64,000 nt of DNA from Capronia americana. Its lineage: Eukaryota; Ascomycota; Eurotiomycetes; Chaetothyriales; Herpotrichiellaceae. The stretch lies in contig JADWQD010000003.1 of assembly GCA_016110215.1 (NCBI GenBank), forward strand, positions 2,790,001 through 2,854,000. The letters are read 5' to 3'. The notes below the pieces were generated by a model that saw only the letters and a program-made list of their open reading frames with translations, ran no database searches and was not told where the DNA came from. Of the stretch, positions 1-11,334 are shown one piece after another. Position 1 is the stretch's first letter. Each line of letters starts with the position of its first letter. Both the position numbers and the translations under genes were made by a program.

Positions 1-726
1 TTTCTGCGCAAGGGTGTTCATCTCCTTCTGTTTTTCCAGGTCATTGATGCTCGGGTTCTTTAGTATCGCCTCCAGCTCTTTTGCGCGACTATTTCGGTCA
101 CGTGCGCGTTCAATGTTCTCTTGGAAGAAGCTGTTGACCAACTGTTTAGCGGCGGTGCCTCGCTTTACCACGTTGTCTGAATATCTGCGTGGGTTTGGTT
201 GCTCCTCCTCTTCTGGTTTCGGTGAGGGTCTGGGCATCGGTGGGGCGAGGTGGCCCTGATATGGGTTCTGTGCTTGTCTTGCTTCACCAGCGGTCCGAGG
301 ACGCGGCATGGCAGGTGACGGAGTGCGGTTGACATTGCCACGCGGTGTAGCACCCAGGTCCTGGTTCGAGAATTGCTGGATCAGACCACTTGTTGCATCA
401 GTATTGGGGTTTCCTCCGTAAGGTCTCGAGTTGGCTTGATACGCCGGTTGAGGAGATTGAAGGCTTGGCTGTCCTTGATAGGCATATTGCTGCTGATACT
501 GAGCCTGCTGCGATTGAGGCGGAAATTGTTGATTCAGGAAGTAGCCCGTGTTGGCCGTAGGATTCGGCGATAGTGCGCCCCCGCCGTACTCGTGCTGCTG
601 CGTGCCATAGATCGGCTGGGGGAAAGTAGAGGGCGTCGTGGGGTACATTCGAGCGTTGGCAGCGTCAAAGTTGTGTTGATTGTCAAACTGAAAGTTCAGT
701 CGCAGGCGGTTATTGTCGTGGTCCAT
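1..726 (-). CDS. cot1: NDR-family Ser/Thr kinase COT-1/Cbk1-like, N-terminal part (runs off left edge)
   Basis: The frame is open for 242 codons from the ATG at 726 to the window edge, so the kinase domain lies outside. The first ~165 residues are Q/P-rich and disordered, with the COT-1-like opening MDHDNNRLRLNF and the motif YPTTPSTFPQP. The last ~60 residues hold the NDR N-terminal regulatory helix, read as RYSDNVVKRGTAAKQL followed by VNSFFQENIERARDRN, which in this family binds Mob2 just ahead of the kinase domain. COT-1/Cbk1/Orb6 kinases control polarised hyphal growth, cell separation and the RAM/MOR pathway at the cortex and growing tip. No intron is seen in this part. The start agrees with known COT-1 proteins by eye. 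The family call is secure, though only the amino-terminal part is visible. Confidence 0.9.
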   Translation of the reverse strand, partial: MDHDNNRLRLNFQFDNQHNFDAANARMYPTTPSTFPQPIYGTQQHEYGGGALSPNPTANTGYFLNQQFPPQSQQAQYQQQYAYQGQPSLQSPQPAYQANSRPYGGNPNTDATSGLIQQFSNQDLGATPRGNVNRTPSPAMPRPRTAGEARQAQNPYQGHLAPPMPRPSPKPEEEEQPNPRRYSDNVVKRGTAAKQLVNSFFQENIERARDRNSRAKELEAILKNPSINDLEKQKEMNTLAQK

Positions 727-1938
727 CGTGACTGTCGATGCAAGGGGTATCTCTGTCTCTCGGCGCGCTGCGCTGCGACGTCAACGATGGTCTTGGGCGT
801 CGTTTCCGCAGCGACTGGGTCAGGAGGGTCGCAGTGAATCAAATTGTGTCTTTTTTACGCCGATAAGTGTGTAAAGTGACACCCTTGGTCGACAAGAGTC
901 GGTGTACTGCCCCCACCTTTCTTTCACTTTAATTGTCACTGGCTGACCCAACACCTGTTGTCTCTGCGCAGGATTCGGTAGCGGGGACGGAAATGGAAGG
1001 GCAGAGCGGCCACGCGCTGTCAATATTGCTGCCTGCAGTATTGGAAGAGCCAGACGGTAAATCCCAGCAAGGAGGAAGGAGGTGTTTGGGAAACCGTGTG
1101 GAAAAATAGGGTGCAAGTACAGCGGATCGGTAGCAGTTTACAGTTTAGAATTAGGGGCAGATGCCCAACTGGAGCCGCTCACTAACGGCAAGCTTAAAGA
1201 AACTCCTTAACTTCGACTGGGGGGATTCTTTGCCGCCACGTCCCAATGGGTTGCAGTTTTGACCTCATCGCCAGGCACGTACACGCGATTGGTTCTCACC
1301 CTGCTACCCTGGGCTGACACAGATGGAAACACAATATACGCGAAGCATGCCATATGGCTGCTCGCGTGGTTACATCTCGCTTGCCCTCTTGTTCTACATT
1401 GCACGGCTTACCGGATGAGACAAAGACCCCATGGCTGGAAGGCGCACAGAGCACAAAACAGGAGTCGACGGATCATAGACACCCAGGAGGCCATGGAGTG
1501 GTTTAGGTACCCAGTGTCTCGGGTAGATGTCTTTCGGAACACCTACCCGCACATTCGTCCGACGGTAACTATCGCCTCGAGTTTAGGCTGTGTTGAAGCA
1601 AAGGAAGTCAGTTAGAACACAGTCAGAACACAAGGTGGGGTTTCCTCTTACGCTGGTTGTTTGACCATGTCGACTTGGATAATGGGTGGTCACGTGGCAG
1701 TATTAGGCCGGAAAAAGGGAGAGCTACTTACTCGTACACAGTATTTCGTACGACGAGGCGAGGGAGGGCACAAGACTGCGCTGAGAATGGAAAGTTTGCC
1801 GGAACCACTCACAGCCCGCCGTCGGACTGGCATATCCGATTGCTACTTTTTTCTGGTCGAACCCATCCGCAAGCACGCGCATTTATTCATCTCGACATCG
1901 AGCTGAGCCTGCAAAACAGCCCCTGCGCCCTCATCGCC
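727..1938. promoter_or_regulatory. Divergent intergenic region between the NDR kinase and TIM54
   Basis: About 1.2 kb separate the two divergent start codons. It holds a palindromic CACGTG at 1691-1696, about 243 bp upstream of the TIM54 ATG. Short open frames here have poor coding character and no recognisable motif. I see no RNA gene. Confidence 0.5.
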
Positions 1939-3441
1939 ATGGCGGACAGTCAGACCCCTCCCAAGCGCGAAGGCCTACCGGAGGGAGTCAAATATGAGGC
2001 TCCAAAACCTCCGCCGAAACAGAATCCCGTCTTTCGGATGATGGGTCAGTGGTGTCTGTATTCGAGGCGTGGCCGGGATTGTTAACAAGCTATAGGCATG
2101 CCCAACTTCCGGCTCAGACTACCATCGCGGAACTGGATGATCTTTCTCACTATCGTCGGCTCTTGGACCGCAGCTGTTGTCTACGATAAAAGGGAAAAGA
2201 AGAAGGCTCAACAGAAATGGTGCGACCTGGTCGCTCATGTTGCCCAGCAGCCTCTTCCTGTCAATCAGATGCCACGCAAGTTGACCGTCTTCATATCCGC
2301 GCCCCCAGGCGATGGCATCAGACCGTCACGGCAATACTTCAAGGACTATGTCAAGCCAGTGCTGGTGGCGGCCGCGATGGATTACGACGTAATTGAAGGA
2401 CGAAAAGAAGGGGACGTACGATACGGCACAGCAGAGCAGATACGAAGGCTGCGGCGGAAACATGGCGAGAAAGATGCCGATACTGTAGAACCAGAGATGG
2501 ATGCTGAGGCTGCGGTTGACATGGTGCGGGAGAAGATGCAAATCCTCCCTGAGTCGGGCGTCCGGGGAGACCTAGTTCTGGGCAGACACACATGGAAGGA
2601 GTACATAAGAGGGCTGCATGAAGGCTGGCTAGGGCCTGTCAGCGAACCTCCCCCTCCGCTCTCAGAGATCGAAGTCTCACCCATACATCCACCCACCGAA
2701 GCTCGAACGGACGATCCCGCGCCAACAACCGAGAACTCCGACGTCGCAAAACCCGAATCACAAAAGCCACCAGAAGAGGAGAAGAAAGCGGAGGAAAAGA
2801 AGAAACCCTATCCTCCTCCGTCATACCTCCCAATTGACAAGTACTCCTCCGCCACCCCATCCGCAAATACACCCAGTATATTCGAGCCCTCCCAACCCAT
2901 CCATCAACAACACCTCCTCGGCTTCCTCAAGACTCCGCAAAGAATCTACAACTTCCTCACCCGCCGATATCTCGCCGACCGGGTTGGACGGGAGACCGCA
3001 GCCATTGTCCTGGCCGCGAGCCGTCCATACCAACAAGTCTCTTCTTTCTCCTCCTTCTCAGATACTCCATCCGACCTGGACCCCGTCGCCACGAGAGCTC
3101 CCGAATCGGACGCTTCGCCGACATCATCCTCCCCAACCCCATCCTCGACCACCCACAGCCAAGCCGGCTGGGAACAACAGTCTCTGCTCCTCGAGGAAGA
3201 GCCCAAATGGCACAAATCGGTCCGCCAGCCGCGGAAAGAAGACGACAAGTCGGAACCGCTGTGGACGGCCGACATTGTCATTGATGAGAGAATCGGTTCT
3301 CGTATGAGGAAGTTCGAACTCGAACCCGAAGAAGAAGCCCGAGCAAACAGGCTCGCCAGCGGAATTGAGAAGCCGAATGTGCCCGAGCCGATAGACTTGA
3401 GGAAGGAGAAAGTCTTGATCGGGAATCTGGACGACGACTAG
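1939..3441 (+). CDS. tim54: Mitochondrial inner-membrane translocase subunit Tim54
   Basis: Two exons, 1939-2044 and 2096-3441, give 483 aa. The 51-bp intron (donor GTCAGT, acceptor TATAG, phase 1) joins FRMMG to MPNFRLRLPSRNW, which restores the usual Tim54 N-terminus. One hydrophobic segment (about residues 49-65, WMIFLTIVGSWTAAVVY) is followed by a soluble domain with family blocks such as RKLTVFISAPPGDG, YVKPVLVAAAMDY and EGRKEGDVRY. Tim54 is part of the TIM22 complex, which inserts carrier proteins into the inner membrane, with the large domain in the intermembrane space. The middle (about residues 220-350) is Pro/Ser/Glu-rich and probably disordered. The ATG at 1939 has a good context (GCCATGG). 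Its 3' end faces the tubulin cofactor gene. Confidence 0.92.
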
Positions 3442-3748
3442 GAAGAGTCCCCTGGAGAGGGCAGAGCGGGCTCCCCATAGAAAGCCGCTCGATGTGGCGT
3501 CGGGTGGGTGGTCTACAAATCCGTCCAACGTCCCTTCCCTGCCCTGCCCACCATCAGTCGCCTCAGCTGTCAATCTACTTGTAGTCTTCTACTCTTCCAC
3601 AGTACATGTATAAATAGCCCTATCTGTAAACAACCGCTCAGAACTCTCGACACACGAGAGACTCGAGCTCAAAAGTCCCGACGGTCTTGCCTTTCCCTCT
3701 CTATGCTCACCGACCTCCCCATCCTATCTTACCACGTTGTCTGGCCCG
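3442..3748. other. Convergent 3' intergenic region
   Basis: This stretch of 307 bp lies between the stop codons of TIM54 (+) and the tubulin cofactor E gene (-). It presumably holds both 3' UTRs. No gene is seen. Confidence 0.6.
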
Positions 3749-5869
3749 TCATGTCCGCGGTATGTTGTGCGACCGCGGCTCCACACGGACTCTGACATCT
3801 CTCCTCCCCGTCCCCCCGGGAGCATCCACGTCCAGAAAGTCGCCCCAGGGCCTCTTCCCATCCAGGATGTGAGTCTCGCGTTTCTTGAACCGGTGGCCCT
3901 CGCGGACCATGAACATGGGCATTCGAGCGGAGCTTCCTGCTTCTTCGTCATCGCTGCCACTGTCTTCTTCATCTTCATCTTCATCTTCACCTTCGCCTTC
4001 ACCCTGGGCCTCACCTTGGCCGCCACCCGGCCGCGGGTGGTTCTCGCCCTCCTCGTCGGACTGGTCGACGTCCCAGTCGCCCCACCCGTCCCAGGGCTCT
4101 TGTCCCCAAGTCCCGACGCCGACGTTTCGCGTGCTGTGGATGGGTTCGACGGGGTCGTATTCGTGAGATTCGTACACGAGCGCGAAACTCAGGGCCGGGA
4201 GGCCGAAATGCCGCGCGACCAGCGATTTGAGGCGGTACACGGAGATCGTGACGGGGAGCAGGCGCCTGAACGGCGGCGGCGGCGGCGGAGGCGTGGCTCC
4301 AGCGGAGCGGGGGAGGATGTAGAAGTATGCGTCGACCAGGCGGGAACCGAGCGTGCCGGGGGCGTAGTGGGTGTGGTGGGACTTGGCTGCACCGGGTGGT
4401 GGCGAAGAGGTTGCCGCTGCGGAAGATTGAGCCTGGATGTACGCCTGGAGGAGATCGTCGCGGTCGTGCTTTGCGCACAAAGGGGAGTATAGAGGGTGTC
4501 GTTGACGGGCTAGAGAGATTTTTTCGGCTTGATTCTTACCCGGGTCGGTGCTCTCCAGGATGGTCTTGATTTCTTTCTCGGCCACGGAGAGGTAGTAGAT
4601 CTCACCTTCTTCGCGGTCCCGCGGCGTGATGCTAGTGTAGTTCAATGACTTTAGACCCGATATCCGCGCGAGAGTCAAGTAGTAGGAAGTCGAGTCTGAG
4701 GTGGAACTTGACGCTTGCGAGCGTCGAGCACCCGCCGAGGACTCATCCCCCTCATCTTGGGGGCTCGGCGGCTCATATAGAGGGTTTCGCGAGATACGCA
4801 GAGAGGAAAGATTGGGGAAGAGGACGGGAAGATTGTCGATGATCGAGTAATCTTGAATCCGATTGCCTGCCAAGTTCAAGGTTTCGAGCTTCGGGAAAGA
4901 GACCGACGAGTCAAGGCCGAGAGAGGAGACGGCGTTCCCTTGGAGCGAGAGCGACGTCAGGTTCGGGAACAAGCCAAAGAGTGTCGGCAGGAAGGATAGA
5001 TGTGTGAATTTGTTGTTGTCCAGGATGACAGTCGTGACGGACGAGCATCGGCGCCAGTCATCGTCGACGCCGGCGTCAAAGTCGAGAGAGGCGAGCTCAT
5101 TGAGCGCGAGGGATAGAGTCCTCAGAGACCCAAAGTTGCATTGTCTCTTGAAGAAGAGAATGTCGATGATCTGGTTCGGCGTGAGCAGGTTCTCATTGAG
5201 GTGCAGCTCGTCGATAGCCCGGAAAGGATGGTCTGCTGGGACCTTCGCTTCGAAATCTCGTAACCGCAGGCCGCCTGCTTTCAAGATTTTCAGCTTCCGC
5301 AAAGGCGCACACATGTCCAGCACGTCTTGCCAGGTCTCGATGACGTTCCAGCCCAGGTCCAGCTCCGCGATGTTCGGACACGTCTGTTCAAGCTCCTGCT
5401 GGGCCCTGCGGACGTCGTCTGGTGAGGCGGGCTGTGGAGCGACGCCTGAGACGACCAACTCGTCGACAAGCACAATCTTCAAGTCCGCAAGGACGGACAG
5501 CTGCTTCTGGATGCGCTCGAAGCCGACTTCTTCGACGACCTTGCCGGAGATTTCGATTGCTCCGTCCTCATCATCACGATCCGGGGTGGCACTTGGCGCA
5601 TATTTGAATTTGATCGCCTCCAGGAGCGTCCTCTCCCTATCTGACTTTCTTGACGGCCTCAGGAAAGACGCAGCCGTAGGTGACGACGAAAGACACCGGA
5701 AGATACGCCGCCCTTCATGCTGCCCATCGTGCTTCCCACGGCTGGCGTCGTCCCATTCGACGCCCAGCCAGTCGCCCTTCGCGTTGGGGAGAGGGCCAAA
5801 GTAGCGGACGGTACAGAGGGCGCCGGCGTAGCTGCGCCGCTGACCATGGTAATACTCTCCGTTCGCCAT
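3749..5869 (-). CDS. Tubulin-folding cofactor E (CAP-Gly, LRR, ubiquitin-like)
   Basis: A single exon of 706 aa. Residues about 1-65 form a CAP-Gly domain (GALCTVRYFGPLP, GDWLGVEWDD, then the GKHDG signature and a C-terminal RRIF). Leucine-rich repeats occupy about residues 150-430 (for example LDLGWNVIETW, LTSLSLQGN and LETLNLAGN). A ubiquitin-like domain lies at the C-terminus. This order is that of tubulin-specific chaperone E (Pac2/Alp21), which helps assemble the alpha/beta-tubulin heterodimer in the cytosol. The frame stays open upstream to an ATG at 6064, but MANGEYYHGQRRSYAG at 5869 is the natural start because the CAP-Gly domain begins about ten residues later. An acidic low-complexity insert (Gly/Glu/Asp runs, about 3930-4060) and a run of seven prolines sit in or near the C-terminal domain. 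Confidence 0.9.
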   Translation of the reverse strand: MANGEYYHGQRRSYAGALCTVRYFGPLPNAKGDWLGVEWDDASRGKHDGQHEGRRIFRCLSSSPTAASFLRPSRKSDRERTLLEAIKFKYAPSATPDRDDEDGAIEISGKVVEEVGFERIQKQLSVLADLKIVLVDELVVSGVAPQPASPDDVRRAQQELEQTCPNIAELDLGWNVIETWQDVLDMCAPLRKLKILKAGGLRLRDFEAKVPADHPFRAIDELHLNENLLTPNQIIDILFFKRQCNFGSLRTLSLALNELASLDFDAGVDDDWRRCSSVTTVILDNNKFTHLSFLPTLFGLFPNLTSLSLQGNAVSSLGLDSSVSFPKLETLNLAGNRIQDYSIIDNLPVLFPNLSSLRISRNPLYEPPSPQDEGDESSAGARRSQASSSTSDSTSYYLTLARISGLKSLNYTSITPRDREEGEIYYLSVAEKEIKTILESTDPGKNQAEKISLARQRHPLYSPLCAKHDRDDLLQAYIQAQSSAAATSSPPPGAAKSHHTHYAPGTLGSRLVDAYFYILPRSAGATPPPPPPPFRRLLPVTISVYRLKSLVARHFGLPALSFALVYESHEYDPVEPIHSTRNVGVGTWGQEPWDGWGDWDVDQSDEEGENHPRPGGGQGEAQGEGEGEDEDEDEEDSGSDDEEAGSSARMPMFMVREGHRFKKRETHILDGKRPWGDFLDVDAPGGTGRRDVRVRVEPRSHNIPRT

Positions 5870-6210
5870 TGTCACAGAAAGCACGACGAGGTTGTCGGTG
5901 TTACGGAAGGTGAGTGCAGCTTTGGGTATTTCTAGGCGGATAAACAGACCAAACAATGCCTCCCCGCTATTGGGTTTCACTCTTTGAACCAAGTCAATCC
6001 TGTAAATGTACTTGAAACACTCGTATGATGAGTGACATCTTCCCCCTACATAGCATCTAGCCATGTTTTGCGAAGCTACACTACCTGGACACTTATCCGT
6101 GCCATACTATCACTTCTCACCAGCGGTACTCTTCGCTTCGGCCGCGTCTTGTCCAAAGCGACAAATCCTAGTATCCTATGTTCCCAATTGCCATGCTATC
6201 CGCACCACGT
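5870..6210. other. Short intergenic region (tubulin cofactor 5' / DNA2 3')
   Basis: This 341-bp stretch lies between two minus-strand genes. It contains the promoter and 5' leader of the tubulin cofactor gene and the 3' UTR of DNA2. The only in-frame item is the non-conserved 65-codon upstream extension of the cofactor frame. Confidence 0.5.
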
Positions 6211-9200
6211 TCAATGTATTCCAAAGTCCATTGCATCGATATCGGCATCCATATACTCATGCATATCCGCAGCTCCCCGACCTTGCGAGTTGGTATTCTC
6301 CTTGTCCATGTCATCATGGTAGAGCTCGTTGAACACATCCCGCGTGACTGGTCTGCTATCCAAGAATTTTTCGAGACCATCATCGCGACCACCGACAAGA
6401 GCATTCCCTCGAATCACTTTGCCTGGCTTTCGTAGGACTCCTTTGACCTGATAGTGTCTCTGTTTCTTCGCAGGACTGGGGTTTCGAGCAACACTGCCAT
6501 TACCCGATTGCCCAAATGGTTGCTTTCTCTTCTGTGCTGGCGATGACGGGTGGGACGACGCCTCCTGGACGTCAGGAACCATGGGAACACTCCGCTGCGA
6601 GCGTGTGTTCCCTTGGGTAACGATGTTCTCGAAGCAATGCATCTCGCACACTCCACCTGGGAGTTCCAAAACCCATCCCGCCTCAGTCACAATCTTCGTC
6701 AATCCTTGCAAAATGGGCACACCACTGCCGGCTAGGGTAGTCATACTGCCTAAAATCAACATCTTGCTCCTCGCTCGTGTCACTGCCACGTTCACTCGTC
6801 GCCAATCCTTGAGGAGGTCGCCCACGTGGTTGTTGTCATTGCTCCGGACACAGCTGAGAATCACCATGTCCTTGTCTCGTCCTTGGTACTTATCGGCCGT
6901 GTGCATTTCCACCTCACTGGCGGCAACAGCACCGGCAAGAGACTTGACATCGGCTTTTAGAAGTGCGAGCTGAGAGCGATAAAAGGTGATGACGCCGATC
7001 GAGCGAGGTGAAACGCCAGCCTGGATCAACGTTGTGACGAGCTGCGCCGTCAGAAGCGATTCAACGGCGTTCGTAATTCGTGCACCTGCCGCTGTTTCGC
7101 GAGCTGTACCGCTGGGAGTAATTGTGTCGGTGTTGAGAAACAGACAGCGGGAAGTCGGAGCCAATGCCCGTCGAAGCCAGCAATTGGCACCCGCGAAACA
7201 AACGGTTTGTGTGCTGTGGCTGGATTTGGGCAGGGACGATGCCGTAAAATGATGTGCTGCCAACCCGGCTTCTAGATCTGGTATGAATAGCATTCGTTGC
7301 GCAACGGTTTCATTGCCGCATTTGATCCGACCAGAATAAACGAGCTCCTTGGACAGCAGCATGATATCTTCCGCCATCCGATACTGGTGTTCAAGGCTGA
7401 CCACGGAATCCGGTTGTGCCTCGGACAGTAATTTGAAGAGGCTGACATCCAATCCACCCTCCAAGGCTTGCTTGTTTTGTACCAACGGGGGTAACTGATA
7501 GTGATCACCAACCAAAATGAATGTCTTTGCCATTCTGATCGGGCCGAGACAGACGGGCAACGTTATCTGGGAAGCCTCGTCCACAATGCAGTAGTCGAAA
7601 GTTCTGGCGTTGAATATGCCGTGGTTCACCCCCAGGCAAGTGGTTGCCACGACTTTGCTTTCGTGCCAGGACGCATGCAGTTGCTCAATGGTCCGCTTGG
7701 GGATTCCAGAGATGTCCGCAAATGATTGCACATCCGGGTGTACCTTGTTGACAGCTCCAATCCGCAGGATGGGGATCTTGTCGTCCTTGATCTTCAGCAA
7801 AATATTGTCCACGGCCGTATGTGTATAAGAAGCCAACAGGACCGATTTGCCCTGAGACACCAGAGCCCGGATGATATGAGCAATGGTCGTGGTTTTGCCG
7901 GTCCCGGGCATACCAAGCACGAGGGCATAGTCCTTTGCACTCATCACCTTCTCAAGGGCTCTCCGTTGATCAACATTGAGGTTCTGCTGGGATGCCGGTC
8001 CGGATAGTGTGTAGCCTGTTGACATGATCTTGAACTCCGGGGCCTTGTTTTCGACCATCAGCTGCCGGAGCTCGTGCGCTCGCCAGAGGTCTTTCTCCAT
8101 GATTCGGAGGAGATTGTTCCGAGCTGTGGCCATTCCATTCGCGAACTCATCCTTGTCAATGCGATACAAAATAGGGTCTTCCGACTGCGAACAGGGAGTC
8201 GATAGGTCCTGGCCCACACTAACGTGGGCGGAAAAGACTTGGTTGTGAACAGCGTTAAATCCTTCAGACTTCCGCTGCACCCGTTGTAGCCGGCGGTCGA
8301 CCGCCACCACAACTCTGCTGGCTTGCACGTTCGTAACGAACCCTGCCGCGAAGTTGAAGTGCCCTTTCTCGTCGGAGATCACGATCGGCTCTCCAATAGT
8401 GATTTGCGACTCAGTGAAAGAGAAGCCTGGTCGGGGCTTTTGCTTGACGAAGGTATATTCAAATCTGTTGATCTTTGAGCTCGCGGGATTCTCAAATCCC
8501 GATCCTGGCAGGATCATCACTTCTGAAAAGCAACGACCGACGGCCTCTCGCTCTGAGCCCAGCATCGTCCAGAGCTCTCGGCGGAACTTCATCGTGTCTC
8601 GCTCTTCTTTGGTGAGCAAATCGTCCCATTTCCTGAAGAACGTCTGATGGGTAGGCGTCAAATGGCCAACAACTTCGGCGAATTTGTCGCCCACGCCGCT
8701 GGATTCTGCTGTGCCATCTTCACACAGCTTATGGTAGGTGAAGCACGCCGGTTTTGAGTAGCAGCTCTTGCACAGGTGCTGCTTCTTGATCATCGGTGGC
8801 AAGGCAAGCTTGTCATGGACATAGCACGCCAGTTCATTTCGCTCGATGATCATGTGCCGGATTTCGTTTCTGATGCCTTCGACACGGAATGTTTTATTGG
8901 TCTCCATGTAATAAAGCATGCCGCAGGTGACATTAATGTCGTATCTATCCGATAGGAGGAGAGTGTAAAGTGCTGTTTGAACACGGTGCTGCTCAACGTT
9001 GTCTCTCTTGCCAGTCTTGAGTTCGAAAGGTACGAGTAGAGTCCGAGGCTTTTCATCGTTGGGCAGCTTCATTTTTGCTTGCACCGTGGCATCGATGTTG
9101 CCCTTCAGGCCGTACATTGGAGACCAGATATGTTCCTCGAGCTCCAGCAACTTGGTGATGGTTGCTGGCACGAGGACGCCATGTCGATCACGAATGACAG

Positions 9201-11334
9201 CATCTGCAGACAGGGTGTCACCAACAAAAACACTAGCCCATCCCATCAGCTCGCTTTGTTTGCCCAGAAGATACTCGGTTGCATCTGGAATACGAACTCC
9301 GATTTCGTACAGCGACTCAATGTAAGACGGCAGGACCTTGCCAATGATTTCCCTAAACGTCTGTTGGTCCCATTTGTTGAGTTTCAACGCATATCCGAAA
9401 ACCTCATGGAGGATGTGCCCGTACACTTGAGGCTGACTGACTGCGTTGGTCGCTTTTACCCTGTCCTGGAGGACGGCGCGCCGCATGCAAGTGAAGGAAT
9501 CACCGACGACAGTCGACGAGATGAGGTGGTCCGGGTGAAGAATGATCATGTTGTCAGCATCGTCAACAACGCACCGGCCTGTACGATCGAACCGGCCGAT
9601 AATGTGGACGTAGCAGCCCTTGGTACACCGGGTATCATACCACGACTCTCGTAGAAGTATATTGTAGAGCCTACTGGTCCTCTCGTCTCTGACCGAGAGC
9701 AACTTCTCAGGCCGTGTACGGCCAGGCTTGTATTCATACTGGTTGTCAAAGACATCAACGATGAGATAGCGGTTGATAGCTCGATTATCGATTGACGGCT
9801 ATATATCCTATCAGCATGCATCTCATCAACTTCAACGCGTAGCAAAACGTACACGATTCTTCGATCCAACCGGCGTCCTCCCTTTTTGTGTTGCATCCGC
9901 AATGCCTTCCCATAGCTCATCGTCATCATCGAAGGCGTCTTCAAACTCGTCAAGCGTTTCAAGGTGCTTGGATTGGGTATCTGCCTGCGAAGTTGGCTGA
10001 GCAACAACCGGCTGTTCTGCCACCAGCGCTTGCTGTTGGGAGTCATACTGTGCTGCGAGGTCGAGCATCTCGTTCATCAAGTCATCGTCATCGTCATCAT
10101 CAAATTCGTCAAACTCTGCCTGCTTGGGTGGCTGGGGCGACATTCGCTCCTCCGCCGGAATACACTGACGTGGGGCTCCAGCTGTGTTATTTTGAAGAGT
10201 CTCAGCCACGCTGTGAAAATGAGACACGGTTCTCTGCCCAAGACCATTCCCGCCATGAGAAACAGCACCATTGACTTCCTTATTCGCCTGCGTTTGGGCA
10301 AGTACCTGCTCAACACACGCGAGAGCCTCGGCATCGAAAGCATCATCAGTGAAATCTGATGAGAAAGATGCGTCACGAGAGACACCATGTTTCAGCGGCG
10401 ACCTTTTCTGAGACGATCGGGAGGCGCCCCATGGGCCGTTCGAGTCGCCTCTTGCTCTGTTTGGCGGCCTTGTTGGTGAGACCAACGCCTGCGAGCGCCT
10501 GTCAGGGAGAGGAGAAGAGCTCGAAGGACTCTCGGGAACATCAGCCTTTTTGGTCAAACTCTCTTGAATCTTCTCGAGCAGAAGTCCGACACGCGTGTTG
10601 TTGGGCAGGTCACGCCGCAGGATTTCCTTTCGAGAAGCGGCGAACAACTCCTTCGTTCGGCTGTATCGCTCATCCATCTTCCTACGCTTTGCCTTTGAGG
10701 TAGGCCACTCAACCCCACAGCTGTGCGTTCTCCGCAGGCCACTGTCCTTGCCTGTCGTACTAGGTGTCTGAGGGGAGGAAGGCAGAAAATGAGCATATGC
10801 AGGCAACGTAGGCTCCTTGGTGTCCTTGTTCAACCCGTTGGCGGCGGTATAGCGGTTCCATAAATCCTGTGTCGGGTCATTGTTCGGAGTGCGCAGAGAT
10901 CTGTTCAGGATGTCCAGATTTAGTGCATCCTTGTGTGCAGAAAGCTGCTGTGATGAAGCAGGAGAAGAACTGTGGGCGCGTTTCCTGCTTCTTTGTGTGG
11001 AGCCAGCAGCGCTCAATGGATCTGGGCTCGCCGGGTTTGTTTGCCATAGAACATGGTCAATGGGAGTGGCAAGTGGAGGGGCACAATTGTAGGCGTCTTC
11101 AGTGTTTGCGATGAGGTCCTCGATGGGTATTCGGACAGTCGGTGTGTGCGGTATCCTGCATTCTGAAAGCCCATCTTGTTCGCTGCGAGCCGTCCGATCC
11201 TGTTCTGTTCTGCCTAGGGCGCTCTCAGCAGTCTGATTTTCCTTGTCGTCGGCTGAACGCAGTCTTCCATCAGACGCGGACGCCGTGAGTTTCTTGTTGG
11301 ATTGCGACGAGACGCCCAATGGGGCCGCGGACAT
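6211..11334 (-). CDS. dna2: DNA replication ATP-dependent helicase/nuclease Dna2
   Basis: Two exons, 11334-9853 and 9798-6211, joined by a 54-bp intron (donor GTACGT, acceptor ATATAG, phase 0), give 1689 aa. Residues 1-490 are a Ser/Pro-rich disordered region. The nuclease follows, with the iron-sulfur cysteines as one Cys near residue 597 (SFTCMRR) and a C-x2-C-x5-C group (LCKSCYSKPAC) near 840. The catalytic His, Asp and E-x-K appear in GHILHEVF, GNIDATV and PFELKTGK. A superfamily-1 helicase follows, with Walker A GMPGTGKTT at about 1123 and DEAS at about 1232, plus late motifs including DKYQGRDKDMV and VAVTRARSK. Dna2 cleaves long Okazaki flaps and resects DNA double-strand breaks in the nucleus. 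It shares a divergent promoter with an Hst3/4-type sirtuin. A C-terminal tail of about 120 residues is poorly conserved. Confidence 0.93.
9799..9852 (-). other. Intron of DNA2
   Basis: Donor GTACGT and acceptor ATATAG flank this 54-bp intron. Splicing in phase 0 joins KNR to PSIDNRAINRYLIVDVF, which restores the conserved start of the nuclease module. The earlier in-frame TAG rules out use of the upstream GATAG acceptor. The intron contains an ACGCGT hexamer at 9835-9840. Confidence 0.85.

Noticed and set aside
1259..1615. 118-codon plus-strand frame in the kinase/TIM54 promoter region
   Set aside because: No motif, weak coding composition and no splice-linked partner.
4863..5804. 313-codon plus-strand frame
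   Set aside because: It lies entirely antisense to the LRR part of tubulin cofactor E and has antisense-like composition.
5870..6064. In-frame N-terminal extension of tubulin cofactor E
   Set aside because: The extra 65 residues are Cys/Tyr-rich and unlike the family; MANGEYYHG at 5869 precedes the CAP-Gly domain directly.
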